Shown here: positions 16,101 through 25,346 of the stretch, one piece after another | How the letters are laid out: every line of letters begins with the position of its first letter | Position numbering within the stretch: position 1 is the first letter of the stretch | Assembly (NCBI GenBank): GCA_016187935.1 | Contig: JACPIU010000012.1 | Coordinates: forward strand, 1 to 64,000 | Direction of reading: 5' to 3' | DNA length: 64,000 nt | DNA from: Bdellovibrio sp. | Lineage (GTDB): Bacteria > Bdellovibrionota > Bacteriovoracia > Bacteriovoracales > Bacteriovoracaceae | Program-made: the position numbers and the translations under genes | Notes under the pieces: model-generated | What the model was told of the DNA's origin: nothing | The model's database searches: none | Seen by the model: only the letters and a program-made list of their open reading frames with translations

Positions 16101-18077
16101 ATGGAAAATGGGGTTGGAACCGGAGTATCGACCAATGTATCCAATGATGTCCAAAAATGGACAAGAGAAGAGGCCGATTCAGTTTATGGCCATTCCCGTT
16201 GGGGTGAAGGTTTCTTTGATATCAATGACAAGGGTCATTTGGTGGTTCTACCCAATAAGAATTCCAAAGAGATTCAGATTGATGTTTACGAAGTTATTGA
16301 GGAAATGAAAGCTCAAAAGCTGGCCTTCCCGGCGGTTATCCGTTTTCACGATATTTTGCGTTCCCAGGTAAAAAACTTAAATCGTGCCTTCCGCGAAGTC
16401 ATCGAAGAGGCGGAATATGAGGGGCGCTATATCGGAGTCTATCCCATCAAGGTAAATCAGCTGCGTGAAGTGGTGGAAGAGGTTGTTGATGCCGGTTCAC
16501 CCTATGATTTTGGTCTCGAGGCCGGTTCTAAGCCTGAGTTGTTGGCGGTTATGGCCCTCAATACCAATCAACAGGCATTAACTATTTTAAATGGTTACAA
16601 AGATGAAGATTATATGCGGCTGGCCCTGCTCGGTCGGCAATTAGACCGAAGCATGATTGTGGTGATTGAGAAAACCAGTGAGTTGCATACACTCCTTCGT
16701 CTTTCTAAAGAAATGGGGGTCAGACCTTTGATCGGCATTCGAGGTAAAATGGCCATTAAAGGCTTTGGAAAATGGGAGAATTCTTCGGGCGACCGGGCCA
16801 AATTTGGGCTTACCATGGCGGAGATCATTAATGTTGTGAATACTCTCAAGGCCGAAGGACTAAGTGACTGTCTCAAGCTTTTTCATTTTCATATTGGCAG
16901 CCAGATTTCCAATATTCGTGCGGTTAAAGATGCTGTGACAGAAGGAGTTCGAATTTACAGCGAATTGTATAAGATGGGGATTCCTTTTGAATATTTCGAT
17001 GTAGGGGGCGGTTTAGGAGTGGATTATGACGGCAGTAATTCCACCAGCATTTCCTCCAAAAATTATAGTATGACTGAATATGCTTCCGATATCGTTTATG
17101 GTGTGAAACAGGTTTGCGATCTTGCCGGTGTACCTCATCCCAACATAGTTTCAGAAAGCGGACGTGCCATTACCGCCCACCATAGCTGTGTCATCACTAA
17201 TGTTATTGGTAAAATCGATCCGGCCAATGTGTCTTTTTCGACACGCAAAGTGACCGGCGAGCATGTCCTGGTTACCAACATGCGTGATTTGGATGAATAT
17301 TTGACCGAAAAAAATATGCAAGAAGTTTGGAATGATGCCAGTAAGCTAAAAGATGATTGCTTGAATGCTTTTCAACTGGGAGTTCTGGGCCTCGAGGAAC
17401 GTGCCAAGGTGGAAACACTTTATTGGCAAATTGCCAAAAAAATCTATTTGCTGGCCAAAGATAAAGAACAGATTCCGGAAATTTTTAGCTCTCTGTTTGA
17501 CCTGATTTCTTCTCAATATCTGTGCAATTTTTCGGTTTTCCAATCTGCCGCAGATTCCTGGGCCATCCGTCAGCTCTTGCCGGTTATGCCTGTGCATCGC
17601 TTGGATGAGCGGCCGGTCTCTTCCAGCGCTTTGGCAGACATTACTTGCGACAGTGACGGTAAAATTGACCAGTTCATTGGTGCCGATGGGATTTGCAAAA
17701 CTCTGCCGCTGCACGATTTAAAAGATGGTGAAGATTATTACTTGGGTATTTTCATGACAGGGGCCTATCAGGATGTCATGGGTGACATGCACAATCTCTT
17801 CGGCCGCTTAAATGAGGTGCACGTTTTCGCAGACGACGATGACCCGACTGATTTTTACATCGAGGAAACAATTCGCGGCGGCTCTTCCCGCCAGGTTCTC
17901 TCCACGATGCAATACAACCCGGATTTTATGGCCGCCACGGTGAAAAGATACATTGATGGTCAAGTAAAGCGTGGGAAAGTGACACCACGCCAAGGCGTCA
18001 AATTGGTGGATTTCTACGAGGAATGCCTCGATAGTTATACCTATCTTTCCATGCAATATAATCGACAGAATCCCTAG
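16101..18077 (+). CDS. speA: Biosynthetic arginine decarboxylase
   Basis: The 658-residue PLP enzyme of the fold-III SpeA family converts arginine to agmatine, the first step of putrescine synthesis. The PLP-binding Lys is about residue 117 (YIGVYPIKVNQL). FHFHIGSQISN, DVGGGLGVDYDG and SESGRAITAHH are typical active-site segments. The length matches E. coli SpeA (658 residues). GGGG lies upstream of the ATG. No agmatinase or agmatine deiminase gene follows in the window. Confidence 0.95.
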   Translation: MENGVGTGVSTNVSNDVQKWTREEADSVYGHSRWGEGFFDINDKGHLVVLPNKNSKEIQIDVYEVIEEMKAQKLAFPAVIRFHDILRSQVKNLNRAFREVIEEAEYEGRYIGVYPIKVNQLREVVEEVVDAGSPYDFGLEAGSKPELLAVMALNTNQQALTILNGYKDEDYMRLALLGRQLDRSMIVVIEKTSELHTLLRLSKEMGVRPLIGIRGKMAIKGFGKWENSSGDRAKFGLTMAEIINVVNTLKAEGLSDCLKLFHFHIGSQISNIRAVKDAVTEGVRIYSELYKMGIPFEYFDVGGGLGVDYDGSNSTSISSKNYSMTEYASDIVYGVKQVCDLAGVPHPNIVSESGRAITAHHSCVITNVIGKIDPANVSFSTRKVTGEHVLVTNMRDLDEYLTEKNMQEVWNDASKLKDDCLNAFQLGVLGLEERAKVETLYWQIAKKIYLLAKDKEQIPEIFSSLFDLISSQYLCNFSVFQSAADSWAIRQLLPVMPVHRLDERPVSSSALADITCDSDGKIDQFIGADGICKTLPLHDLKDGEDYYLGIFMTGAYQDVMGDMHNLFGRLNEVHVFADDDDPTDFYIEETIRGGSSRQVLSTMQYNPDFMAATVKRYIDGQVKRGKVTPRQGVKLVDFYEECLDSYTYLSMQYNRQNP

Positions 18078-18150
18078 GGCGTGGTTGGCCGACGTTCGAC
18101 GCCTGTGACGTGCAAGAAGGCACTATAGTTTCTTGGCCTTAATTCCATAA

Positions 18151-18396
18151 TCAAATCGTATCTAATTCGCGCACGAGCCTAAGACTTACTACCGGATCGT
18201 CTTCTTCATTTTCATCCTTGTTTTGCTGATGGAGTTGCTTATCGATCATATTTCGCCAATCTTCCAGAAATTTGGCGCGCTCATCATGGCCGGCCGTTTC
18301 TGTTGCATCGGTGGAGGCCTCGTGTTTAGTCTCCATTTCCGGAAAGCTTACCGCGGGGTGATCCAATGGCTGGTAGGCGCGAATATTGAAGGCCAT
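18151..18396 (-). CDS. Small hypothetical protein
   Basis: An 81-residue acidic, hydrophilic protein starts MAFNIRAYQPLDHP. AAGGAG lies 7 bases before the ATG at 18396, which makes it more likely than the longer frame to 18522. There is no signal peptide or membrane segment. The middle contains a Glu/Lys-rich predicted helix. Not recognised. Confidence 0.55.
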   Translation of the reverse strand: MAFNIRAYQPLDHPAVSFPEMETKHEASTDATETAGHDERAKFLEDWRNMIDKQLHQQNKDENEEDDPVVSLRLVRELDTI

Positions 18397-18437
18397 CACC
18401 ATTCTCCTTAAATAATGAGAGTTAATTTTTAGGTAAG

Positions 18438-18448
18438 GTACATTGTAC
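18438..18448. promoter_or_regulatory. Short palindrome in a divergent promoter region
   Basis: GTACATTGTAC (5-1-5) lies between the divergent genes starting at 18396 (minus) and 18586 (plus). Position and symmetry suit an operator, but the site is short and could be chance. Confidence 0.3.
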
Positions 18449-18585
18449 GGGAACACCCCTTTTGAATGGAAATAATGGGCCAAGCTCTTAAAATGTCGAA
18501 AGGTAGGTTTTGCAGCCATCAAGGAAATGCGGCAAGATATAGAGGCATCTCGGCCATGCCTTCAAATTTTCAAGGAGTTGCTTTC

Positions 18586-20448
18586 ATGATACCCCAACAA
18601 CACAGCTCAGATCATTATATGCATATGCGTCCCCTGACTTCTGATGATTGGCATAAATTCGTTCGACCAGGTTCACGCATTTTCATCGGATCAAATGCCG
18701 CCTGTCCAGATACACTGATTCAACATTATTTGACTCATGCTTCGGAAATTATCGACATTGAAATGGTTCACATCCTGACAATTGGTCAAGGCCAATGGAC
18801 TTTACCTAAATATAAAGATCGAATTCGGGTTAATGCTCTTTTTTTAGATCAAAATAGTCGAAGCTCAGTCAATCAGGGGCTCGCCGATTATACACCATGT
18901 TTTCTTTCCGAAATTCCCGGACTGTTTTTACAGGGGGTTTTACCTCTCGACGTCGCGCTGGTTTCCGTCACGCCACCGGATGATAATGGCTATTGTTCTT
19001 TCGGCGTTTCGGTGGACATCGTTTCAGCTGCCTGTCGGGCCGCGCCGGTGGTTATTGCCCAGATCAATCCTAAAATGCCACGCACTCTTGGCCAGAGTTT
19101 TATTCATGTTTCCGAAATTGATGCTTACTTGGAAGTCGATGAGGATATTCCTGTGGTGGCAAATGGTGAGATGGACAATGTCACAATAAAAATCGGCCAG
19201 TATGTCGCCTCTCTTATTGACGATGGGGCCACACTGCAGATGGGAATTGGAAAAATTCCGGATGCCGTTCTTGCCAATCTCACCAACCATCGCAATTTGG
19301 GTGTGCATACGGAAATGTTCAGCGATGGCATCCTGCCTCTTATAAAATCCGGCGTTATCAACAATTCTAAAAAAATAATTCACCGAGGGAAAACTATTAC
19401 TTCTTTTTGTATGGGGTCACAAAAACTTTACGATTTTATTCACAATAATCCTCATGTTGAGTTCCATCCGAGTGAATATGTTAATCGGCCTGTCGTTATC
19501 GCTAAAAATAAAAATGTTATTGCCATCAACAGTGCTATCGAAGTCGATCTTACCGGCCAGGTGGCCTCTGATTCGATGGGAAGACGTTTTTATAGTGGAA
19601 TAGGAGGCCAAGTGGATTTTATCCGAGGTGCCGCGATGAGTGAAGGGGGCCGTCCCATCATCGCCTTGCCTTCCACAGCTAAAGACGGACAGGTTTCAAA
19701 AATTGTGACGTCTTTGGCCGCTGGGGCAGGAGTGGTTACTTCACGTGGAGATGTCCATTATGTTGTAACCGAATATGGAATTGCCACACTCCGTGGCCGC
19801 AGCATTCGAGAGCGCGCCCTCGAACTCATTCAAATTGCGCACCCCAAATTTAGGGAAGATCTTCTCAGACAAGTCCGAGATTACGGTTGGCTTCCTCCTT
19901 ACCACAAACACGGCCCGGCCATAGTTAAAGAACTGGGTTCGGTGGAAATTATGAAACTTCAATTGAAAGATGGGAAAGAATACATCTTGCGGCCGCTTAA
20001 AAGTTCGGATGATCGACGTTTGCAGGAGTTCTTTTATTCCCACACAAAAGAAACACTTTGGCAGAGATATAGAAATATTCCCAAGCATATGACTCGAGAG
20101 TACGCTCATCAGCTTGTCAATGTGGATCAGATAAAAGACCTTGCCCTTTGTATAATCGAGCGGCAGGGACCACGAGAAGTTATTTATGCTGTTGGCCGTT
20201 ATTATCTTGATGGAGAAAGGAAATCCGCTCAGGTTGGTCTGGTGGTGAGTGAACTTAAGCGTGGATTGGGGATGGCGCATGGGCTTATAAAAGCGATGAT
20301 TGATATCGCTAGCAAGAGAGGTGTAAGAGAGATGACGGGGATGGTTTTGGCCAGTAACCTCGTCATGATTCGAGTTTTTGAAAAACATGGATTTACACAA
20401 TATCCAACCTCTGACCCCTCGGAAGTGGAAATGAAACGTTCCTTATAG
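18586..20448 (+). CDS. Acetyl-CoA hydrolase/transferase fused to GNAT acetyltransferase
   Basis: The 620-residue protein begins at ATG 18586, with AAGGAG 8 bases upstream; a longer frame to 18466 exists. Residues about 15-445 form an acetyl-CoA hydrolase/transferase with the catalytic Glu at about 243 (GVHTEMFSDG) and VTEYGIATLRG. Residues about 470-620 form a GNAT domain (YILRPLKSSDD to MVLASNLVMIRVFEKHGF). This two-domain architecture is known. The first part transfers or hydrolyses CoA thioesters. The GNAT part may acetylate a protein or a small molecule, and might sense acetyl-CoA status. Confidence 0.88.
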   Translation: MIPQQHSSDHYMHMRPLTSDDWHKFVRPGSRIFIGSNAACPDTLIQHYLTHASEIIDIEMVHILTIGQGQWTLPKYKDRIRVNALFLDQNSRSSVNQGLADYTPCFLSEIPGLFLQGVLPLDVALVSVTPPDDNGYCSFGVSVDIVSAACRAAPVVIAQINPKMPRTLGQSFIHVSEIDAYLEVDEDIPVVANGEMDNVTIKIGQYVASLIDDGATLQMGIGKIPDAVLANLTNHRNLGVHTEMFSDGILPLIKSGVINNSKKIIHRGKTITSFCMGSQKLYDFIHNNPHVEFHPSEYVNRPVVIAKNKNVIAINSAIEVDLTGQVASDSMGRRFYSGIGGQVDFIRGAAMSEGGRPIIALPSTAKDGQVSKIVTSLAAGAGVVTSRGDVHYVVTEYGIATLRGRSIRERALELIQIAHPKFREDLLRQVRDYGWLPPYHKHGPAIVKELGSVEIMKLQLKDGKEYILRPLKSSDDRRLQEFFYSHTKETLWQRYRNIPKHMTREYAHQLVNVDQIKDLALCIIERQGPREVIYAVGRYYLDGERKSAQVGLVVSELKRGLGMAHGLIKAMIDIASKRGVREMTGMVLASNLVMIRVFEKHGFTQYPTSDPSEVEMKRSL

Positions 20449-20458
20449 GTGTAGCGAA

Positions 20459-21904
20459 TCATTCTACGGATAAGGTGATGTATCTTGAAAGTTGACCATG
20501 CTTTATCAAAAGCAGGATGCCATTTTTTTGGGCCGGTTTGGAAATCGCGGCATTAAAATCTTCAATGTTGGCGATCTTTTTTCTGTTGACCTCTACAATC
20601 AAATCGCCTCTTTGGATTTCGGCCATCGCCGCAATGGAGAATGGATTGACTTCTATCACTACAACGCCTTCTTCATAAGGAATACCAGAGCTTTTTGCCG
20701 TGGCCTTGTCAAACGTTTGTACTTTAAATCCGTATGTTTCATAAAATGAACTTGTTGGTTTTGCGGGCGGCCCTTTCTTTTCCGGCAGTTTTCCAATTTT
20801 AACTTTTATCTTTTCTTCACGGCCGTTTCGGATAACGACAATTTCTTTAGAATCGCCCGGTTTCATTTGTGACACTGCGTTTCGGAAGGTCCCGACATCT
20901 ATGACAGGTTTGCCATCCAGTGAAATGATGACGTCGCCGCGTTTGAGACCGGCCTTGTCTGCTGGCGAACTTGCCGTGACATCGGAAACAAGTATCCCTT
21001 GTTTATTCTTTAGTTTAAAAGATTTGACTAAATCATCGGTTAGTTCTTGCACCATAACTCCGAGGTATCCTCGCGTGACACTCCCATGGCGAAGAAGCTG
21101 ATCCTTAATATTTACCACCATATTTGATGGAATGGCGAAACCCACTCCCATATATCCGCCTGTGCCACTGATAATGGCCGTATTCATGGCAATAACTTGC
21201 GCATCCAAGTTAACCAACGGACCACCTGAATTACCGGGATTAATAGCGGCGTCTGTTTGGATAAAATTTTCATACTCTGCGATTCCGACGCTACTTCTCC
21301 CTTTCGCCGATACAACTCCTGCTGTGAGTGTATGCGATAGACCAAAAGGATTTCCGATGGCAATCACCCATTCACCGACTTCGAGCTTGTCAGAATCGCC
21401 AAAGACGACGGAAGGATAATTGCTGCCTTGAATTTTTATCACGGCAATATCTGAATAGGGGTCATTGCCGATGAGCTTTGCCGGCAATTCCCTTCCATCC
21501 AAAAGTGTCACGGAGACTTGCTCCGCATCACCCACCACGTGACTATTTGTGAGAATAATCCCATCGCTTGAAATAATAAATCCAGACCCCTGACCAATTA
21601 CTTTTTCCTCCCTACCCGGAAAATTGCGATCAAGAAAAGGGCCATGAAAAAATTTTTCCAAGAGATTATCGCCGAACGGAAAACCATTTCTTCCAAAAGG
21701 TGATGGCAATCCTGTCCATGGTGAAACGGGTAAGGTCTTTTCCACTCTTATGTTTACCACTGAAGGTGATATTTTCTTTGCTACCGAAGTGAATGCCTTA
21801 CCAATCAATTTCGCTTGCTGCAATCCTTCTTCTTCAGAAGCTTGACCATGGAATGAAGTTAAAATTAAAGAAAAGGAGAGTAGTAAATTTAAAAAAAATT
21901 TCAT
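20459..21904 (-). CDS. Periplasmic HtrA/DegP-like serine protease
   Basis: The signal peptide ends near HGQAS. The trypsin-like domain has His 122 (TNSHVVG), Asp 152 (PYSDIAVI) and Ser 226 (PGNSGGP), and two PDZ domains follow (about 275-365 and 385-480). These are features of DegP/DegQ, which degrade and refold misfolded envelope proteins in the periplasm. The length is within the usual range. The gene ends 10 bp from the convergent acetyl-CoA hydrolase gene. Confidence 0.93.
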   Translation of the reverse strand: MKFFLNLLLSFSLILTSFHGQASEEEGLQQAKLIGKAFTSVAKKISPSVVNIRVEKTLPVSPWTGLPSPFGRNGFPFGDNLLEKFFHGPFLDRNFPGREEKVIGQGSGFIISSDGIILTNSHVVGDAEQVSVTLLDGRELPAKLIGNDPYSDIAVIKIQGSNYPSVVFGDSDKLEVGEWVIAIGNPFGLSHTLTAGVVSAKGRSSVGIAEYENFIQTDAAINPGNSGGPLVNLDAQVIAMNTAIISGTGGYMGVGFAIPSNMVVNIKDQLLRHGSVTRGYLGVMVQELTDDLVKSFKLKNKQGILVSDVTASSPADKAGLKRGDVIISLDGKPVIDVGTFRNAVSQMKPGDSKEIVVIRNGREEKIKVKIGKLPEKKGPPAKPTSSFYETYGFKVQTFDKATAKSSGIPYEEGVVVIEVNPFSIAAMAEIQRGDLIVEVNRKKIANIEDFNAAISKPAQKNGILLLIKHGQLSRYITLSVE

Positions 21905-21965
21905 AAATGATGCTTATAATTTAAGCCCACGCAGAACAAAGATGTAACGATTTAAGCTGCAAAAG

Positions 21966-23336
21966 CTAGTGATGTGCCTCAGCGGAAGAGATGACTGGGA
22001 CTTTATCAAGAGCGCCTCTGGTTTGGCGAAGGGCGCGCTTCCAAGATAGGATAAGTCCCAGGGCAAGAGTTGAAAGTCCAATTGTGAGACCCAGCCATAA
22101 TCCTTGCGCCTTCATGCTATAGCGAAAGGCCAACTGGTAACCGAGAGGAAGTCCGATCAACCAATGGCACAACAAGCACATGATGAGCGGTGCTCGCGCA
22201 ATACCCAATCCTCGCAATGACCCCCATAGAGTAATTTGCAGGCCATCGGGAATTTGAAAAAGTCCGACATAAAAGAGAAGGGAACTCGCTACTGCGATCA
22301 GTTGAAGGTCCTGTGTATAGAGTCCTACGATATGAGTAGGAAATAGAAAGTATGTTGTAGCGGTTAACATCATAAACACCACGCTAATTGCCGCACAGGT
22401 GAAGCTATTGTAAAAGATGCCTTCAAAATCTCCTTCGCCTTTTGAATGGGCGACTTTGACCGAAGCAGCGCTGGAAAGTGCTAGCGGTAACATAAAAGTT
22501 AGGGAGGCTAAAGTTAAGACGAGGTTGTGGGCGGCAGAAAAAATAGTTTCCATCTTTCCAATGAGCAGAGTCACCGTACAAAAAACTAATACTTCGGTTA
22601 ATACACCGAGCCCAAGGGGGGAGCCAAGCTTGAAGATGGCCTTGATGGATTTCTTATCCACCGTGAAGAGAAATTTTTTGTTAAGACCAAAGATTTTTAC
22701 GACATATAAAAAAACCACTATCGCCATGAGAAGACGAGTCAGAAATGTGGCCAAGGCCAATCCTTTCACTCCCATGGGAGGGATAGGTCCTTTTCCAAAC
22801 ATAAACAAAAAATTCAGCGCTAAATTGAGAAAATTAAAAAAAAGAATGCTGACATTGGCAAAAATGTTATGCCCGTGCGCTTGTAAATACTCCTTTGATG
22901 CTTGAAAGAGAAAAGCAAAAACGATCGAGGGAGCACAGAGAGTGAGATAATCGCGGACATAGGGAAGAAGGTCTGGATTCAATCCAATAACATTATAAAA
23001 ATTCAGCATCAAAACGGTGACAGGCCAAACGACCAGGCCTAAACATAATGCCGATAGAATGGCCGCAGGAAAAAAATGATGGCCCTCAATTCCTTTGCCC
23101 TTATCATGGGCGGAAAGCGGGCCGACGGCATTGAGTGCGCCAATGCCAAACATAAAGGCCGGTGACATAAGCCCACTCGAAAGGCCGAGCGCTGCCAAGG
23201 CCTCATTGGAATGGTGGCCGGCGACAAAAACATCGGCGACTCCGAAAAGCATTTGTCCAATTTGCCCGGCCACAATCGGCAGTGCAAAAATAAGATTTTT
23301 CTTCGCGAAGGAAAAAAACTTTTCTCGATTAAGCAT
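21966..23336 (-). CDS. MATE-family multidrug exporter (NorM-like)
   Basis: The protein of 456 residues has about 12 hydrophobic segments in two halves (starting AKKNLIFALPIVAGQIGQMLFG and near GSPLGLGVLTEVLVF), as in MATE Na+- or H+-coupled exporters. AGQIGQMLFGVADVFVAG fits the first helix of NorM proteins, whose substrates are cationic drugs. The start has GAGATAATT upstream. Divergent from the acyl-CoA thioesterase gene. Confidence 0.88.
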   Translation of the reverse strand: MLNREKFFSFAKKNLIFALPIVAGQIGQMLFGVADVFVAGHHSNEALAALGLSSGLMSPAFMFGIGALNAVGPLSAHDKGKGIEGHHFFPAAILSALCLGLVVWPVTVLMLNFYNVIGLNPDLLPYVRDYLTLCAPSIVFAFLFQASKEYLQAHGHNIFANVSILFFNFLNLALNFLFMFGKGPIPPMGVKGLALATFLTRLLMAIVVFLYVVKIFGLNKKFLFTVDKKSIKAIFKLGSPLGLGVLTEVLVFCTVTLLIGKMETIFSAAHNLVLTLASLTFMLPLALSSAASVKVAHSKGEGDFEGIFYNSFTCAAISVVFMMLTATTYFLFPTHIVGLYTQDLQLIAVASSLLFYVGLFQIPDGLQITLWGSLRGLGIARAPLIMCLLCHWLIGLPLGYQLAFRYSMKAQGLWLGLTIGLSTLALGLILSWKRALRQTRGALDKVPVISSAEAHH

Positions 23337-23399
23337 AATTATCTCAAGAGTTCATGCTATCATATTTTTTTAATTGTATGTTGATGTTAAGGAGATATT

Positions 23400-23828
23400 G
23401 TGGCGACAAAAACAAAAAAAGGGCGAAGCGACTCGTCAACCGCTCCCAAGGGTGAATTGGGTACGCGAACCCTTGCCATGCCTGGTGACACCAATCCCAA
23501 TGGCGATATCTTTGGTGGATGGGTATTGTCGCAGATGGATATTGCTGGTGGCATTATCACCAAAAAATTGGCCGGTTCAAAAACCGTCACGGTTGCCGTC
23601 GATGCCATGACTTTTCACTTACCGGTGCTTGTGGGTGATGTGTTGGGGTGTTACGTCGAAGTGATTAAAATAGGCCGAACGAGCATTACCGTAAAGGTTG
23701 AGGCATGGGCGGATAGGGAGTTTTCCAGCTCGCGGGTGAAAGTCACCGAAGGTTTGTTTACTTATGTTGCTATTGATGCTACTCGCCGGCCAATAAGTAT
23801 CAAACAAAGGGCCAATCACAGACCGTAA
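23400..23828 (+). CDS. Acyl-CoA thioesterase (YciA-like hotdog fold)
   Basis: This protein of 142 residues has a GTG start preceded by TAAGGAG. Hotdog-fold thioesterase features are MPGDTNPNGDIFGGWVLSQMD (the catalytic Asn/Asp stretch of the YciA group), FHLPVLVGDVL and a central strand with VTVKVEAWA. It hydrolyses acyl-CoA thioesters. Its last 13 bases overlap the convergent VWA gene. Confidence 0.88.
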   Translation: MATKTKKGRSDSSTAPKGELGTRTLAMPGDTNPNGDIFGGWVLSQMDIAGGIITKKLAGSKTVTVAVDAMTFHLPVLVGDVLGCYVEVIKIGRTSITVKVEAWADREFSSSRVKVTEGLFTYVAIDATRRPISIKQRANHRP

Positions 23829-24544
23829 AAGAAACCACCATTTTGCTGAGCAAGATTGAAAAGAAATTGGAATTTTGGATCGTTGGGCTCGTCAAGGAAT
23901 TTTCGGCCGATGCCCAGTCCACTGATTTGTATTCCATGATTGAGTAATTGAACCATTTTCAAAATCCCGCCGATATCATCGGCCGCATAAGTCATTCCGA
24001 CCGTTGGAGCTCCGTCTGTTAGCAGAACAATGTCTGTGAGTTCGGGATAGTGTGTGAGCGCGAAGGTAAGGGCCTCACGCGTGGGGGTGGGGCCGCGAGG
24101 TTCGATTTGATATAACATTTTAAAAATTTGTGTTTTGATCTGGGGGGTGAACTTTTTCAGTTCTCCAAAGAGGGGATTGTAGGTTTCCACCATAGACCCA
24201 GGATAGTGGATGAGGTCAATTTGATATTCGTCCGAAAGGGACGTAAGGAAAAATTTGAGCCCGGCCTTGACTTGCCCTATACGTTCTTCTTTTTCCATAC
24301 TTCCACTTGTATCCAAAATGAAAACCACCTTTTTGCCTTTGAATTTGAATCCTAAGTTCGCGGGAATGACTTCACCTTTACTGCTTTCCACTGAAGACAT
24401 ATTGGTGGCCGCAAGATTGTTTTGTTGGAAGTTTTGTTGTGCTTTCGGCACGGCGATGTAGAGAATCATCATGGCGCCGAGCGCTCCTGAAAGGAGGTCT
24501 AACATAGATAAGGAAATTGTGGCAATTTCACGCTTCCGGGACAT
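23816..24544 (-). CDS. Membrane-anchored VWA protein with ExbD-like N-terminus
   Basis: The N-terminal sequence SLSMLDLLSGALGAMMILYIAV is a membrane helix with an Asp near its start, as in ExbD/TolR/MotB proton-channel helices. A VWA domain follows with an intact MIDAS (DTSGS, then TPTREA and TDGAPT). It is paired with the MotA/TolQ/ExbB-like gene immediately upstream; the genes overlap by 17 bp. The start ATG at 24544 has AGG 8 bases before it; an in-frame GTG at 24553 is possible. I infer an ion-driven motor whose moving subunit carries a metal-dependent adhesion or binding domain. Function unknown. Confidence 0.8.
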   Translation of the reverse strand: MSRKREIATISLSMLDLLSGALGAMMILYIAVPKAQQNFQQNNLAATNMSSVESSKGEVIPANLGFKFKGKKVVFILDTSGSMEKEERIGQVKAGLKFFLTSLSDEYQIDLIHYPGSMVETYNPLFGELKKFTPQIKTQIFKMLYQIEPRGPTPTREALTFALTHYPELTDIVLLTDGAPTVGMTYAADDIGGILKMVQLLNHGIQISGLGIGRKFLDEPNDPKFQFLFNLAQQNGGFFYGL

Positions 24545-25328
24545 GAGAAGCACCTAAACGTGGCACCAGATGAGAAAAGAGAAGGTCTTTGGTTTCCGCG
24601 TGGTAGAGATCAGTCAATTCTTCCAATTCTTGCATATGCCACATCAGGATAAGCCCCAAGACCAGGGCAATAAGAGTCGTATCGAAGGCCGTTCCCAGGC
24701 CGGTTGCAATTCTTTCCATATTTCCCGTATGGGCAATCATCATGGCATCCGAGAGACCTATAACGGTCCCGATGAATCCAAGCGATGGGATAGCAAAATT
24801 TAAATAGCGGATAATATTTTGGGCACTGAAGGCCTTCTCTTTGTAAATTTCAATTTGGACATTGATCACTTCCATGACTTCAGAAACAGAAGGTTGCAAT
24901 TTATATTTATGACAGGCCTTTTTTATCAAGTCGGAAAGAAGCGATTTTCCATTTTGTTTTTCAAAATTCATTGTCAGAGTTTCAATGTTGCGCAATTCAG
25001 TTTGCGTGAGTGATTTTTCTGATTTACTCAAAATATGCAAAAGCGGAGTCGCCTGCGCCATGTCGAATTCTTTTTTAAAATAGATTGTCTCCATGATGGC
25101 CCAAAAGAATGCAAAAAAAGTAAAAAATTGTATGTATCCTCCCGCCATAAATCTTCCACCGAGCATGACACAAGCGCGTGTGATAAAATGTAATGATTCA
25201 TAACCGCTGGTAAACTTAACACCCAAAATGGCACAAAGGCCGATGACCCCGGCAATTAAGAGTGCACTGGTAGCGCGTTTCCACCGACCCCATTGGTGAT
25301 CTCGTGAGAGAAAGGTTTGCTGATGCAT
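24528..25328 (-). CDS. MotA/TolQ/ExbB-like proton channel protein
   Basis: The protein of 266 residues has TM helices near 20-40, about 60-80, and a C-terminal pair at about 170-225. The last pair contains SLGFIGTVIGLSDAM and GLGTAFDTTLIALVLGLIL, which match the MotA/TolQ/ExbB signature. Partner of the VWA protein encoded downstream. In this family five such subunits surround two ExbD-like helices and use ion flow to rotate them. No ribosome binding site is obvious. Confidence 0.85.
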   Translation of the reverse strand: MHQQTFLSRDHQWGRWKRATSALLIAGVIGLCAILGVKFTSGYESLHFITRACVMLGGRFMAGGYIQFFTFFAFFWAIMETIYFKKEFDMAQATPLLHILSKSEKSLTQTELRNIETLTMNFEKQNGKSLLSDLIKKACHKYKLQPSVSEVMEVINVQIEIYKEKAFSAQNIIRYLNFAIPSLGFIGTVIGLSDAMMIAHTGNMERIATGLGTAFDTTLIALVLGLILMWHMQELEELTDLYHAETKDLLFSHLVPRLGASHVPEA

Positions 25329-25346
25329 GCAAATGTTTTCGGCAGA

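Noticed and set aside
19741-20400. A 219-codon minus-strand frame
   Set aside because: It is antisense to the GNAT part of the acetyl-CoA hydrolase gene and is rich in Phe, Asn and His with no domain-like pattern.
23816-25328. Zorya-type defence genes
   Set aside because: The pair has a MotA/ExbB-like protein but no OmpA-like ZorB and no helicase or nuclease partner; the second gene is a VWA protein.
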